DNA of 64,000 nt from Elymus sibiricus. Taxonomy: Eukaryota; Streptophyta; Magnoliopsida; Poales; Poaceae. The notes below the pieces were generated by a model, which saw only the letters and a list, made by a program, of their open reading frames with translations, was not told the DNA's origin and did not search any database. The position numbers and the translations under genes were made by a program. Shown here one piece after another: positions 1 to 12,054 of the stretch. Location: positions 27,082,781 to 27,146,780 of the forward strand of contig CM077664.1 of assembly GCA_039707655.1 (NCBI GenBank). The letters are read 5' to 3'. Position 1 is the stretch's first letter. Each line of letters begins with the position of its first letter.

Positions 1-3000
1 TTTCTCCTGGCTGTGATAGGCCAGCCCATAGGTACACTTCGGATCAAGGTCCGGGCACAACCCACTGCAAGATTCCCTCCGTGTCTGCCCGACGTGGCCG
101 TTTCCCCCTCCGTGCGACGGCGGCAGTGACGTCCGTGAGGGGTGTCACACTACGGAGCCGGGTGCTCGCACCTGCCACCACACTTCCAGACGTGTAAGAG
201 GGCCCAGCGCAAGACCTGGCGGCATAGCAACCGCCCAAGTACCCTGTCCCGTCTAACCCTGGCACTGTTGACCGGGCGGATCTAGGCCTTTGACTTTCGC
301 CGGACGTGGTTTGACCGATGGACATTTTAACCTGGCTGTGATAGGCCAGCCCATAGGTACACTTCGGATCAAGGTCCGGGCACAACCCACCGCAAGATTC
401 CCTCCGTGTCTGCCCGACGTGGCCGTTTCCCCCCTCCGTGCGACGGCGGCAGCGACGTCCGTGAGGAGGGTCACACTACGGAGCCGCGTGCTTGCACCTG
501 CCACCACACTTCCAGACGTGTAAGATGGCCCAGCGCAAGACCTGGCGGCATAGCTACCCCTCAAGTACCCCGTCCCGTCTAACCCTGGCACTGTTGACCG
601 GGCGGATCTAGGCCGTTGACTTTCACCGGACGTGGTTTCACCGATGGACATTTTCACCTGGCTGTGATAGTCCAGCCCATAGGTACACTTTGGATCAAGG
701 TCCGGGCACAACCCACCGCAAGATTCCCTCCGTCTCTGCCTAACGTGGCCGTTTCCCCCCTCCATGCGACGGCGACAGCGATGTCCGTGAGGGGGGTCAC
801 ACTACGGAGCCGCGTGCTTGCACCTGCCACCACACTTCCAGACGTGTAAGAGGGCCCAGCGCAAGACCTGGCGGCATAGCTACCCCCCAAGTACCCCGCC
901 CCGTCTAACCCTGGTACTGTTGACTGGGTGGATCTAGGCCTTTGACTTTCGTCGGACGTGGTTTGACCGATGGACATTTTTACCTGGCAGTGATAGGCCA
1001 GCCCATAGGTACACTTCGGATCAAGGTCCGAGCACAACCCAACGCAAGATTCCCTCCGTGTCTGCCCGACGTGGCCGTTTCCCCCCTCCGTGCGACGGCG
1101 GCAGCGACGTCCGTGAGGAGGGTCACACTACGGAGCCGCGTGCTTGCACTTCCCACCACACTTCCAGACGTGTAAGCGGGCCCAGTGCAAGACCTGGCGG
1201 CATAGCTACCCCCCAAGTACCCCGTCCCGTCTAACCCTGGCATTGTTGACCGGGCGGATCAAGGAATTTGACTTTCGCCGGACGTGGTTTGACCGATGGA
1301 CATTTTCTCCTGGCTGTGATAGGCCAGCCCATAGGTACACTTCGGATCAAGGTCCGGGCACAACCCACTGCAAGATTCCCTCCGTGTCTGCCCGACGTGG
1401 CCGTTTCCCACCTCCGTGCGACGGCGGTAGTGACGTCCGTGAGGGGTGTCACACTATGGAGCCGGGTGCTCGCACCTGCCACCACACTTCCAGACGTGTA
1501 AGAGGGCCCAGCGCAAGACCTGGCGGCATAGCAACCGCCCAAGTAACCTGTCCCGTCTAACCCTGGAACTGTTGACCGGGCGGATCTAGGCCTTTGACTT
1601 TCGCCGGACGTGGTTTGACCGATGTACATTTTAACCTGGCTGTGATAGGCCAGCCCATAGGTACACTTCGGATCAAGGTCCGGGCACAACCCACCGCAAG
1701 ATTCCCTCCGTGTCTGCCCGACGTGGCCGTTTCCCCCCTCCGTGCGACGGCGATAGCAACGTCCGTGAGGGGGGTCACACTACGGAGCCGGGTGCTCGCA
1801 CCTACCACCACACTTCCAGACGTGTAAGAGGGCCTAGCCCAAGACCTGGCGGCATAGCTACCCCCCAAGTACCCAGTCCCGTCTAACCCTGGCACTGTTG
1901 ACCGGGCCGATCTAGGCCTTTGACTTTCGCTGGACGTGGTTTGACCGATGGACATTTTCACCTGGCTGTGATAGGCCAGCCCATAGGTACACTTCGGATC
2001 AAGGTCCGGGCACAACCCACCACAAGATTCCCTCCGTGTCTGGCCGACGTGGCTGTTTCCCCCCTCCGTGCGACGGCGGCAACGACGTCCGTGAGGGGGG
2101 TCACACTACGGAGCCGCATTCTTGCACCTGCCACCACACTTCCAGATGTGTAAGAGGCCCAGCGCAAGACCTGGCGGCATAGCTACCCCCCAAGTACCCC
2201 GTCCCGTCTAACCCTGGTACTATTGACCGGGCGGATCTAGGCCTTTGACTTTCGTCGGACGTGGTTTGACCGATGGACATTTTTACCTGGCTGTGATAGG
2301 CCAGCCCATAGGTACACTTCGGATCAAGTTCCGAGCACAACCCAACGCAAGATTCCCTCCGTGTCTGCCCGACGTGGCCGTTTCCCCCCTCCGTGCGACG
2401 GCGGCAGCGACGTCCGTGAGGGGGGTCATACTATGGAGCCAGGTGCTCGCACCTACCACCAGACTTACAGAAGTGTTAGACGGCCCAGCGCAAGACCTGG
2501 CAGCATAGCTACCCCCCAAGTACCCCGTCCCGTCTAACCCTGGCACTGTTGACCGGGCGGATCTAGGCCTTTGAGTTTCGCCGGACGTGGTTTGACCGAT
2601 GGACATTTTCACCTGGCTGTGATAGGCCAGCCCATAGGTACACTTCGGCTCAAGGTCCAGGCACAACCCATCGCAAGATTCCCTCCGTGTCTGCCCGATG
2701 TGGCCGTTTCCCCCCTCCGTGCGACGGCGACAGCGACGTCCGTGAGGAGGATCACACTACGGAGCCGCGTGCTTGCACCTGCCACCACACTTCTAGACTT
2801 GTAAGCGGGCCCAGCGCAAGACCTGGCGGCATAGCTACCCCCCAAGTACCCCGTCCCGTCTAACCCTGGCACTGTTGACCAGGCGGATCTAGGCCTTTGA
2901 CTTTCGCCGGACGTGGTTTGACCGATGGACATTTTCACCTGGCTGTGATAGTCCAGCCCATAGGTACACTTCGGATCAAGGTCCGGGCACAACCCACCGC

Positions 3001-4080
3001 AAGATTCCCTCCGTGTCTGCCTGACGTGGCCGTTTCCCCCCTCCATGCGACGGCGACAACGATGTCCGTGAGGGGGGTCACACTACGGAGCCGCGTGCTT
3101 GCACCTGCCACCACACTTCCAGACGTGTAAGATTGCCCAGCGCAAGACTTGGCGGCATAGCTACCCCCCAAGTACCCCGTCCCGTCTAACCCTGGCACTG
3201 TTGACCGGGCGGATCTAGGCCTTTGACTTTCGCCGGACGTGGTTTGACCGATGGACATTTTCACCTGGCTGTGATAGGCTAGCCCATAGGTACACTTCGG
3301 ATCAAGGTCCGGGCACAACCCACCGCAAGATTCCCTCCGTGTCTGCCCGACGTGGTCGTTTCTCCCCTCCGTGCGACGGCGGCAGCGACGTCCGTGAGGG
3401 GGGTCACACTACGGAGCCGGGTGCTCGCACCTGCCACCACACTTCCAGACGTGTAAGAGGGCCCAGCGCAAGACCTGGCGGCATAGCTACCCCCCAAGTA
3501 CCCCGTCCCGTCTAACCCTGGCACTGTTGACCGTGCGGATCTAGGCCTTTGACTTTCGCCGGACGTGGTTTGACCGATGGACATTTTCTCCTGGCTGTGA
3601 TAGGCCAGCCCATAGGTACACTTCGGATCAAGGTCCGGGCACAACCCACCGCAAGATTCCCTCCGTGTCTGCCCGACAAGGCCGTTTCCCCCCTCCGTGC
3701 GACGGCGGCAGCGACGTCCGTGAGGGGGGTCACACTACGGAGCCGGGTGCTCGCACCTGCCACCACACTTCCAGACGTGTAAGAGGGCCCAGCGCAAGAC
3801 CTGGCGGCATAGCTACCCCCCCAAGTACCCCGTCCCGTCTAACCCTGGCATTGTTGACCGGACGGATTTAGACGTTTGACTTTCACCGGACGTGGTTTGA
3901 CCGATGGACATTTTCACCTGGCTGTGATAGGCCAGCCCATAGGTACACTACGGAGCCGCGTGCTTGCACCTGCCGCGACACTTCCAGATGTGTAAGAGGG
4001 CCCAGCGCAAGACCTGGCTGCATAGTTACCCCCCCAAGTACCCCGTCCCGTCTAACCCTGGCTCTGTTGACCGGGCGAGA
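1..4080. repeat. 326-bp tandem satellite array
   Basis: A GC-rich unit of 326 bp (one unit 325 bp) repeats head to tail. Starts of the landmark TTTGACTTTCGCCGGACG fall near 289, 615, 941, 1267, 1593, 1919, 2244, 2570, 2896, 3222, 3548 and 3876, giving a left-truncated first copy, about eleven full copies and a shortened last copy. Copies differ by scattered substitutions. Because 326 is not a multiple of three, each monomer gives the same short open frames (77 codons forward, up to 152 reverse); these are repeat artefacts, not genes. The array seems to lie inside the CACTA element that ends at 4590. I do not recognise it as a named Triticeae satellite. Confidence 0.95.
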
Positions 4081-4199
4081 AACTGGGCCCAACAGACACG
4101 CGTGGTGTATCTATGTATGTTTATGTTTAGATAAGACACATTTAAATTAATCAAATTTCAATTTATAAAAAAATAAAAATAATAATAAAATAATACATA

Positions 4200-4580
4200 G
4201 CTATGCCGACGGCAAAGCCGTCGGCATAGCTGTGCCATGGATCGATGACGTGGTACGTGCCGCAGATCGATGACGTGGCGAAATCTATGCCGACGGCCGC
4301 CGTTAGGGCTGTCGGCATATATTTGACGGCGTCAAACGGCAGTTAACCACCGGGTGGCCGGGCCCACATATATGCCGACGGCCTGTCTATGCCGACGGCC
4401 ACCGTACGCATATCACGACATATGCCGACGGCGTCGTGACGCCGACGGCCCCCGTCGGCATAGATGGTGGTATGCTGACGGCCGAACTACGCCGACGGTT
4501 TGCCTTAGGCCGTCGGCATACCGCCATCTATGCCGACGGCCCCCGTCGGCATCGTATGAGCCGTCGGCAACGTGACTTAT
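4200..4580. repeat. CACTA subterminal TATGCCGACGGC repeats
   Basis: At least ten copies of TATGCCGACGG, or close variants, in both orientations occur within 380 bp. Several are paired so that they form GCCGTCGGCATA hairpins, for example 4201-4231 and 4524-4552. Arrays like this are the subterminal repeats of CACTA elements, where the element's transposase is known to bind in related families. They stop 10 bp before the terminus at 4590. Confidence 0.85.
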
Positions 4581-4590
4581 TCTGGTAGTG

Positions 4591-5117
4591 CTACCAACGT
4601 CAAACAAGCTCCCGCCGTGCGCCATCATGAACGGCGACTCCCCCATGGGCCCCTCCTCGCTGAGGAGCCACTGGTGCAGCTGCAAAGAGGTCGACACAAA
4701 CAGGTTGGTGGTGGCCAGGAGCACGGACGGCGACATGCATGGGCTGCGGTTCACGTCGGCGTGGTCCACCAGGAGACGAGAGAGTGTGTTCAGGTGGTAG
4801 ACCGTGACTGGTTCCCCGTGGTTGCTGCCGCCTGGCGCGGCAGGAGCTTCCTCAGCCGTGAAGATTCCTGTCGCGGCTAGCATCTTCATCAGGCGAGACA
4901 GGTAGGGGCGTTTGCTTGGATGGAGGGGAAGGGTGGAGAGCAGCTCGGGCAACGTGGCGGCGCCGCCGCGGCGGTGCAGGGCATTAGGGATTCCAAGCTT
5001 CACGGCGCTTTGCAATGCCATGGACTTGAGGTAGCCAAAGGTGTGGGAATAGAGCTCCGCCTCTGCCTCGGCTTGCAGAAGCTCCGCTTTCGAGGGCATG
5101 GCTGTGGTCTCATCCAT
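4591..5117 (-). pseudogene. Plant O-methyltransferase, 5' part, broken by CACTA
   Basis: Reading leftward from the ATG at 5117, about 175 codons match the N-terminal half of plant small-molecule O-methyltransferases of the COMT/ZRP4/flavonoid-OMT type. Visible are the helical dimerisation region (SHTFGYLKSMALQSAVKLGI, then the winged-helix segment with HRRGGAATLPELL) and the linker with YLSRLMKMLAATGIF and YHLNTLSRLL. The frame ends in MAHGGSLFDVG at 4594, where the CACTA terminus begins. The S-adenosylmethionine-binding Rossmann domain (usually up to about residue 360) is therefore cut off, or displaced beyond the left edge. No stop or frameshift occurs in the remaining part, so the insertion may be young. 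Family members methylate phenylpropanoids, flavonoids or indoles; the substrate cannot be told from this half. Confidence 0.85.
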
Positions 5118-5216
5118 TTCCCTTTTGCGTTGCTATTGGGAAGGGACTTGTGTGTTGAGTGTTGACTGTTGAGTACTACTACTAATTGTGTGAGAGCCAA
5201 GTCTCCATTACGGCTG

Positions 5217-5224
5217 ATTTATAG
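5217..5224 (-). promoter_or_regulatory. TATA box of the O-methyltransferase gene
   Basis: On the minus strand CTATAAAT lies about 100 bp upstream of the ATG at 5117, a normal distance for a plant TATA box with a leader of roughly 70 bases. Confidence 0.6.
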
Positions 5225-5230
5225 GCTTGA

Positions 5231-5860
5231 TAGCAGCAACGTTTTGGCTGGTGGCATGTCACATCACACCACAATGTTCAATAGTAGTATGAAACATATT
5301 AGCCCACATGCATGTTTAGAAAGAAACTGATTTTGGATTGCTTATGCATGGTGGCTAATATATATATTTGCATCATTACCAAATCTCCCAATCAGCTGTA
5401 ACTTCGGGGATGGTTGTAACCCTACTGGATAATTAATATGGAATGGTTCAACGTTAGCCGTAGATTTTTTTTTTCGGGTAGCCGTAGAATGGTTGCTGGC
5501 AACGACGGATTGGAAGACAAATTTGTGTGTAGTCGGGTGAAAACCCATGAGATATGGGACTATGTGGCAGAGTAGGTAGTCTCAACGGCTTCTCCTCGGG
5601 CCACGTAGACAGCAGCGTCCCGATCACTGTACTATGTCGGGCCAAATTAATGGCTCTAAGTGCCAATCAAACAACATGCTAGGGTCCACACGTAAACATG
5701 TCACTCGTGGGATCGAGAGAGTAAGAACTAGCCATGGCCATGGGGGCACAACTAAGTGTACTCAACATTATGCCTCACGTAACTGTGTGTGCAAAGTTTA
5801 TATATATGTTGCCAAAGTGAAAAACTATAACTTATTCAAATTATTTTGAGTAGTAAATTT
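5231..5860. other. O-methyltransferase upstream region, no gene seen
   Basis: AT-rich sequence upstream of the broken O-methyltransferase gene. Only short random frames occur on both strands. I see no clear transposon ends here. Confidence 0.5.
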
Positions 5861-5869
5861 TTAAAATTT

Positions 5870-6090
5870 GTGATAATTTTTAGAAACACAGCACAAACAT
5901 AGACAATCACAACATGCACGTGCAGGTCGCCGCAGGCACATCGTAGTAGACGGGCACGTCGTATCGCCCAAAAATAGCCCCGCAAGACTAAAATAAAATT
6001 TGAAAACTCGAGCACCCGTATCAAGTATAGGATTTGAAACTGAGTGGTAGTTTCACCAGAAGGAACCTAACCATCTAAGCTATGCTTAGT
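5870..6090 (-). mobile_element. tRNA-derived SINE relic
   Basis: On the minus strand the sequence begins with a pol III A-box-like TAGCTTAGATGG (6082-6071), followed by GTTAGGTTCC and then a B-box-like GTTTCAAATCC (6040-6030). The body continues with CTTGATACGGGTGCTCG. The same order of blocks occurs on the plus strand at about 34,815-34,990, so this is a dispersed tRNA-headed family. The 3' boundary near 5870 is approximate and no target duplication was found. Confidence 0.5.
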
Positions 6091-6285
6091 TCAAAACATT
6101 TGAAATTTTTCGCTAATGAATATTCTAGTGCCCCGAGTAGAACATACTAGCCCAAGAAAAGAAAAACATTGGTCACCTCCGTTTAGTGCGTAGTGATCCG
6201 TTTGGTGGATGTGGTACTTACTGATCCACACAATCATACAACACATTGTTTGGGCGTCTATATTTTGCTGAACTAGCAAGGTTTT

Positions 6286-6775
6286 TGTTATTGCCTGGAC
6301 GATATTTTAAATAGGTTCAAAACGCTAAGAAGTATGGGAGCGTATGCCTTACTTTGGTCGTTTTGGCTAAAGAAATGATTTGATTTTAAATGGAGAAAAA
6401 TGCTTCTCCACTTGCAAGTTATTTTTCGTTGTATACACTCACTTCGTACGTGGTCTACGCTACAACGAACGGAGTACCAAACGTTGTTCAAGGGGGTGTG
6501 GACGTGGTTGAAGCAGGTGGCTACGGAGGTTTTTTCCAAACATGGGTGGCAGCATAACCTCTGGATCGGTCCACCACCTCTTTCGACATAGGCATAGTGT
6601 CGTTCTATAGGACTCTACTGTTGCCGATTTTTGGGTTTTGTTTCATTTTTTATTGTCAGCCTGTTAGTGTTTGGCTATGTGCATCCTAGTTATGTAGAGA
6701 CCGGGTGTTACTCATAATGCTTTGTATTCTCTTGATGCTACATTTGAGTTAATAAAAGCGCCTTTTATCGAAAAA
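6286..6775 (+). mobile_element. 5'-truncated LINE with 11-bp TSD
   Basis: AGCAAGGTTTT occurs at 6275-6285 and again at 6776-6786, bracketing 490 bp that ends in TAATAAAAGCGCCTTTTATCGAAAAA, a 3' tail typical of Triticeae LINEs. A frame ending at 6591 (WLKQVATEVFSKHGWQHNLW...) resembles a LINE ORF2 C-terminus followed by 3' UTR. The first 120 bp of the insert may be in the opposite orientation (5' inversion), a common outcome of target-primed reverse transcription, but this is not certain. Confidence 0.75.
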
Positions 6776-6786
6776 AGCAAGGTTTT

Positions 6787-8080
6787 GCGAGGGCGTCATG
6801 TTTTAGCATGTCGAAAGTGTTATGTATTTTTGTCTTATGCAATATTTTTTTAATTCTATTTATTCTTTCATTGCACAATCAATAGGCAACATTGTAGGCA
6901 TCGATACGTCTCTGAAGGTGTAACATTTTACCTTTATTTTGTATGTTAACATATGATTATGGTGCTAATAAATAAATAGAAATTGTAAAATAATAATTTA
7001 CAGTAAATCGAATGATATTGTTTTTCTTCCAGTAATATGTGTATACAATCCGACATTGATGAGTCGCAAGTACACCAAGCAAACTACCCACAAGCCTTGT
7101 GCCCCGCTAGATTGATTGTCACATGCTCTCGTATATGTCCACATATCTATGCCTCTTTGCTATTTTATTCATGGTTACACAGAGTAATCGGATTATGTTT
7201 TTATTTAGCCTCCTCTCATGGTTCTTCCCTGCATATACAAATGGCTAGGCCTTTAAATAATATTTTTATCATCACACCCTTGATCCTTAGGTTCTATCAA
7301 TCTATGGTTATTTAAGCACTTCTCCGTGGATACTCATGTTGGTGCGTAATCATTCCTCCATCATTTTTCAACCATACCAAACTTTTCTTTGTAGATATTC
7401 GATAGTATCAGTTGTCTAGGGAGTATAAGATGACGAGAATAACCTCTTAATTGACTATAACATTTCTATAGGGTTCCAATCGTGAATCTATTTGCTGCAT
7501 TAGATTAGCATTGGTTTATGAGCTAAGGACTAACATGTTTAAATCAGACGAAGCATGTACTTTTTTTGGTGGAACGTAGCATCTACTTGTCGTTTATAGT
7601 TAATCTATTAATTAATATGTGTATCTATTTTTTTTTGTGAGATCTGTCTAACCGCGATTGTGATGATATTTTAGTTGCAGTTTTATCTGAAGATTTATCA
7701 GTTGTATTTTGTAACATGATATCAAAACTATTAAAATTCACTATAACTTTTTTATATCTATTTTACTAATTATCTAGTGCATTAGATTAGCAAATATGTA
7801 TGTGGTGAGAAGATGTTGAGTGAAATTTGCACTTATTCCACCATTGTTGTAACCAGATAATCCCTGAATATCCGAGAGAATCATTGTGATACTGCCACTA
7901 ATGACTAATATATTGGTTGCTGATTTTGCATCTTGTTCCTTTATCTTCAAAGGAAGGGAGTCAAATGCCGAGGCACATAGTCTCGCTAAATACACTCTAG
8001 GCCTGACTGAAGGACCCCACTTCGGGCTTCTTCAGCCCCCGGTCTCCATTGTATCCCTACAATAGTTGCTATCAAAAGTG
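6787..8080. other. No gene recognised
   Basis: AT-rich sequence with no frame longer than about 90 codons and no coding signature. I did not see transposon termini or tandem repeats. Confidence 0.5.
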
Positions 8081-8099
8081 GAGCGTGTTTAAAAAAGGA

Positions 8100-8600
8100 G
8101 CCGATCCCATGGGTTTTAGTCGTTTTTCTTCAAAAAACGGGTACAAATGTTTGTGTGGGACGCGGGCAAGTTTCAAAAAATGTTCATAGATTCAATAAAA
8201 TGTTCTTGTATTAAAAAATGTTTGTGAATTTGAAAAATGTATATGAATCCAAAAAATGTTCATGAATTTGAAAAAATGCCCGTGGATTTGAAAAAAATAT
8301 TAATGGAACCAAAAAAGTTCGTGAATCCATAAAATGTTCATGAATTCCAAAAATATTCAAGAATTTGACAAAATGTTCGTCGTTTTAGAAAATGTTCGTG
8401 GATTCATAAAATCTTCGTGAAATTAAAAAAATCTTCGAAGATTTAAAAAATGTTCACTAATTCAAAAATATTTAGGATGTTGAAAAAAGTGCAGAATCGA
8501 AAATGTTCACGTACTGAGAAGATGTTCATGATTTTAAAATATGTTTGTAAATTTCAAAAAAAAAAAATCATGAATACAAACAAAGTTCGCGTATTTATAA
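8100..8600. repeat. Degenerate TGTTCATGAATTTGAAAAAA repeat
   Basis: About 20 imperfect copies of a motif of roughly 22-26 bp, consensus close to ATGTTCGTGAATTTGAAAAA, follow one another for half a kilobase. Such diverged arrays are common in Triticeae repeats. No coding potential. Confidence 0.8.
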
Positions 8601-9134
8601 AATGGTGATCTCTGTCGGGCGACAATAGTCGGCTCGACATCTTGATTCATCTCACAGCCACGTGGAGCTCTCTCATCAACAGACTCATCCTCTAGACACA
8701 TCCTCCATGCCCATCGGAGGTCTTTCTCAATTTGTAGTGTCGCTTCTGCACCCTACCTCCGGTGAGCATTTCCCTATCTCCTACCACATGCATATCATAT
8801 TTTTATTATATGTATGTATAATCTAAATTAGAACATATTTTTATAAATAACTAAAACTCAAAAATTTATCTTTGTGTGATTGACTCATATATTTTATTAA
8901 TACTGAAGTACCAATTATTATTTTAGTAGACACAAGCATGTCTGAGTTTTTTCGCATTAAAATAGGAAAATGATCAAATTCTTAATTTTCCATTTAGATT
9001 ATTAATAAACCCTGACATTTTTATGGCTTAAATTTCTATAAAAATAAGAGGTCTGATGTGCATCGTCCTGAGTTAGCATCCAATGAGAGTGGGATAGTCG
9101 TGCTAGTTTTTTTCCCCTTTCATGGTGAACATAA
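8601..9134. other. No gene recognised
   Basis: Mixed sequence between the degenerate repeat and the Helitron. Only short frames are present and no element ends could be assigned. Confidence 0.45.
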
Positions 9135-10940
9135 TCTACTATATCTAAATAGGAGCCCCCCACTACCTGATTTCTTTTGACATGCAAGCTATCCACATCA
9201 CCAATCCACATGCAGCCATCCACCTCAGTCCACCTCAGCAGTCTAACCGCATCATCATTTTCAAATACTTTTCCTATTCCTGCAATTTAATTTCTCTTTC
9301 TCTCTATTTCGTTTCTGCGCCATACAGCTTCATTTTCGCCCGAAGGCCTACTGCTCTGGCCCGATTGCACCGCTTCTTCTTCTCCACAACAGTTTCTTCT
9401 GCTAAAAATATCCACGGCAGTTTCTTTCCACAATCAATTCCCCATCGCAGGGAGCGTTGTTTCTTTCCCCAGACTCTCCGTCGCTGCCTCCTGCTTCTCT
9501 GCAATCTCCACAGCTCCCGTCTCCTTCTCACCTTCTTCAATGCCCATCAAATCCCACTAATGTATCGAAATAGAAACGGATGGATTTTCTTCTCCCTCTT
9601 CATGGATGGGTAACGGATGCAGTTCATCTCCCCTTTAAGAAGTGCCGCCTGGGCAGCCAACACGCGTGCATGCCGGAGGGCGTTGTCGCGGAGGGCCGGT
9701 CAGAAGCCGTAGCGTCCGGTGCGGCCATGCTAGAAGGCTTCGCCGCACGCGCCGTCGTTGGCCGCCTCCATGGTCAGGCTTGCCATGGGAGCAGCGACGG
9801 GTCAAGCTGAAGGACTTTGCCACGCTCCGTCGTGCTTCGACAACGCGCGCTGCTGACGACGCCACACAATGTTGCCTCACGTTGCCGTGCCTGGACGAGC
9901 GGCGTCGTGGCCGAGGGCCTCCGCCGCGCGGGTTGGGTGCCACATCCGCTGTGAGCAGCGGTGTCGCTGGCTGGGCCAGCCTGAGAGAGAGCCGTTCTTT
10001 GAAGCCGGATGCTGTTGTTGCCGCATGGAAGGACCAAATCATGTTGTCCGCTGCTCTTGACTGCGTCATATTCCTTCTGTGTATGTGTGTGTGCTGGCTT
10101 TCTTTTTTTATGTTCTGCAGGTGCCAATGGTTGCATCTCAATATCGATGGCCTTTGGCAGGATGGTTGCTTTTGGATCGCTCTGGTCATTTTCTTTGTTG
10201 TGCGTCCCCCGTCTCAATAAGTCAGGTAGCTACTTCCATTGGTTCCTGCTCTATGGTTGCTTGGTCTATTACAATTGGTCCGGTCATCAGATAATTTATT
10301 AATTACCTTGCTCAATTTCCTTACCTTGCTCTATGTCATCTATCACATGTCCTTACCGATTGTTTCAGTGGGAGATCAGTTCTAATGTAACTGAGTGAGA
10401 GATCAATTCTATCGTAATTTACAAACGTTATCATATACTCCCTCTGTACAAGTTCCCCCAGCGACAAGTATTTTGGTACAGAGGGAATACTTCTATACAC
10501 CTTCAGCAGTACAAAATCAAATATATATCTGAGTGAATAAATTCTATATCCCGTCTACATTATATTACTCTTCTCTACTACATATTGGTCCAAGCAACAC
10601 ATTCCCCTAATTCGACGAGCTTCCATTCTCATCTGTCAGATATATTGTTGAGTATAAAATGAGACACCACATATCCATGTCACAGTAGTCGAAGAAGACA
10701 CTCCTCCAAACAACGTGAAATAAATTATGCCGAGATATGGTTCATGCAGTCAATACAATATATATTTATACCACTAATAATTTTAATCATTGCCTCTATA
10801 CGAAAGCTATCATATTGTTGTTTATCATTACCTATATGAATTCTCATATTATTGATTCGAATTGTTAACTTATTGGTTGTGTGGATGTTACTTAGAAATC
10901 CACAACAAATTCCCGCAGCAACGCGCGGGGCATTAACTAG
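9135..10940 (+). mobile_element. Non-autonomous Helitron
   Basis: The 5' end TCTACTATATCTAAATAGGA follows a host A at 9134. The 3' end has the hairpin CCCGC-AGCAACGC-GCGGG (about 10,912-10,930) followed by CATTAACTAG, ending in CTAG at 10,940 before a host T. This is the Helitron signature (TC start, hairpin, CTRR end, insertion between A and T). At 1.8 kb there is no Rep/helicase gene. The GC-rich interior (9600-10,220) has overlapping open frames on both strands, including 192 codons on the plus strand at 9642-10,220. I cannot match them to a family, so they may be captured host sequence. Confidence 0.85.
10438..10487. mobile_element. Short Stowaway-like MITE relic
   Basis: CTCCCTCTGTAC and GTACAGAGGGAA face each other across 26 bp, flanked by TA on both sides. 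The ends are those of Stowaway MITEs; the interior is almost entirely deleted. It lies inside the Helitron. Confidence 0.6.
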
Positions 10941-12054
10941 TTACATCAAATAGTTGGTACCTCGAATCACGAACCTATGTTTGAATAGTTGTTCACTCAC
11001 CACGAATTTCTCCATTGTTTCCATGAATCTTCTCAAGCTATCTACTTGCCCCACTTTAATGTCCCGCACCATCCTCTCTATATAATCCATGGCTTCATGC
11101 TACACTCAAGGCTCAGTCGGTACAATTGATCTTTTCTGCATGTCACAATCAGAACATTTCCTTAGTCTAAATATCTTATAACTTCTTCCCGGTAAACTAA
11201 TAAAAATCTGAGGCTTCCAGTTCTTATAAAGAAAACATCATAGTACCAAAATGATTTGATATTTATGTCAATTTTATGTTATATATCATTTCTTATAAAT
11301 ATGTCTTGGTCATTCGGCGGTGTCAATGCTGCACATTATTCTTACTTTGTCGTCCTACACCATGTATTTTGTGTACATGTTTTCTCACTTGTTTATCATT
11401 TATTGTTTGACTGAATTGTGCATTTTATTCAGTCTCGCATCATTTTCTACCAAAACCGTCCACCATGTTTTTTAGTCTTCTATCTACTTTAACTTCTCAA
11501 GATTTCCATTATAAGGTCCATTTAAAAAGACAACCTCGGTTTCTAGAGACTTTGTCATTCCTCCTTTGAAGTATGATTGCATATATTAGTATCAAGGTTT
11601 GAAATTGCTTACCAGACCTGCCGCCGTCATTCCTCCTTTGATGTGTATGAGTTTAATCATGTGCCACGAGATTGTAATAAGGTAAGAGCTACAAAGCATA
11701 TACTACTTGACAAGCCAGGCTAAAGCTAGCAACACAAATTTACCGGACTAATTTATTTCTACTCTTCAGTGATTTGTTGTTGAGCTAGGCAGGTCACGGC
11801 TCAATTTGCCCGAACTAGCTCCGTCACTAATAAACGTGGCTCAATCCATTGTCAGTTTCAGTGCTAGCCTTGATGGCAATGACATTGCATGCCCAAATAT
11901 TCTGATGATTTTTTACCAAGTCAGGATGACGGTGATTTTTTATCCCCCCTTCCTAAAAAGCCTAGCAACAAAGCCAAGGGAAAAAATCCATGATGCATGT
12001 GGGGTGCCCATTCCATCTCCGAAGCGGATGGATTTGTCACCATGCACCTAAAGC
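10941..12054. other. No gene recognised
   Basis: AT-rich intergenic sequence. The longest frame (81 codons, 11,806-12,051) has no recognisable motif. No element boundary was found. Confidence 0.5.

Larger units (their letters stand above)
1..4590. mobile_element. CACTA element, one end only
   Basis: The right terminus reads TTCTGGTAGTG at 4580-4590, the reverse complement of a CACTA-type terminus (CACTACCAGAA). Inside it, 4200-4580 is packed with TATGCCGACGGC and its inverse GCCGTCGGCATA, the direct and inverted subterminal motifs expected for transposase binding in CACTA elements. The other end and the 3-bp target duplication (candidate CTA, 4591-4593) are outside the window. No transposase gene is visible in this part; the satellite array occupies the interior. 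Placing the whole array inside the element is inferred from adjacency. Confidence 0.7.

Noticed and set aside
44..4092. Many 70-150-codon open frames on both strands of the satellite
   Set aside because: They recur once per 326-bp monomer at the same place and follow from base composition and the period; no domain or start context is shared with genes.
8100..8600. CRISPR-like spaced repeats
   Set aside because: Units are degenerate, adjacent without spacers, and the genome is a plant.
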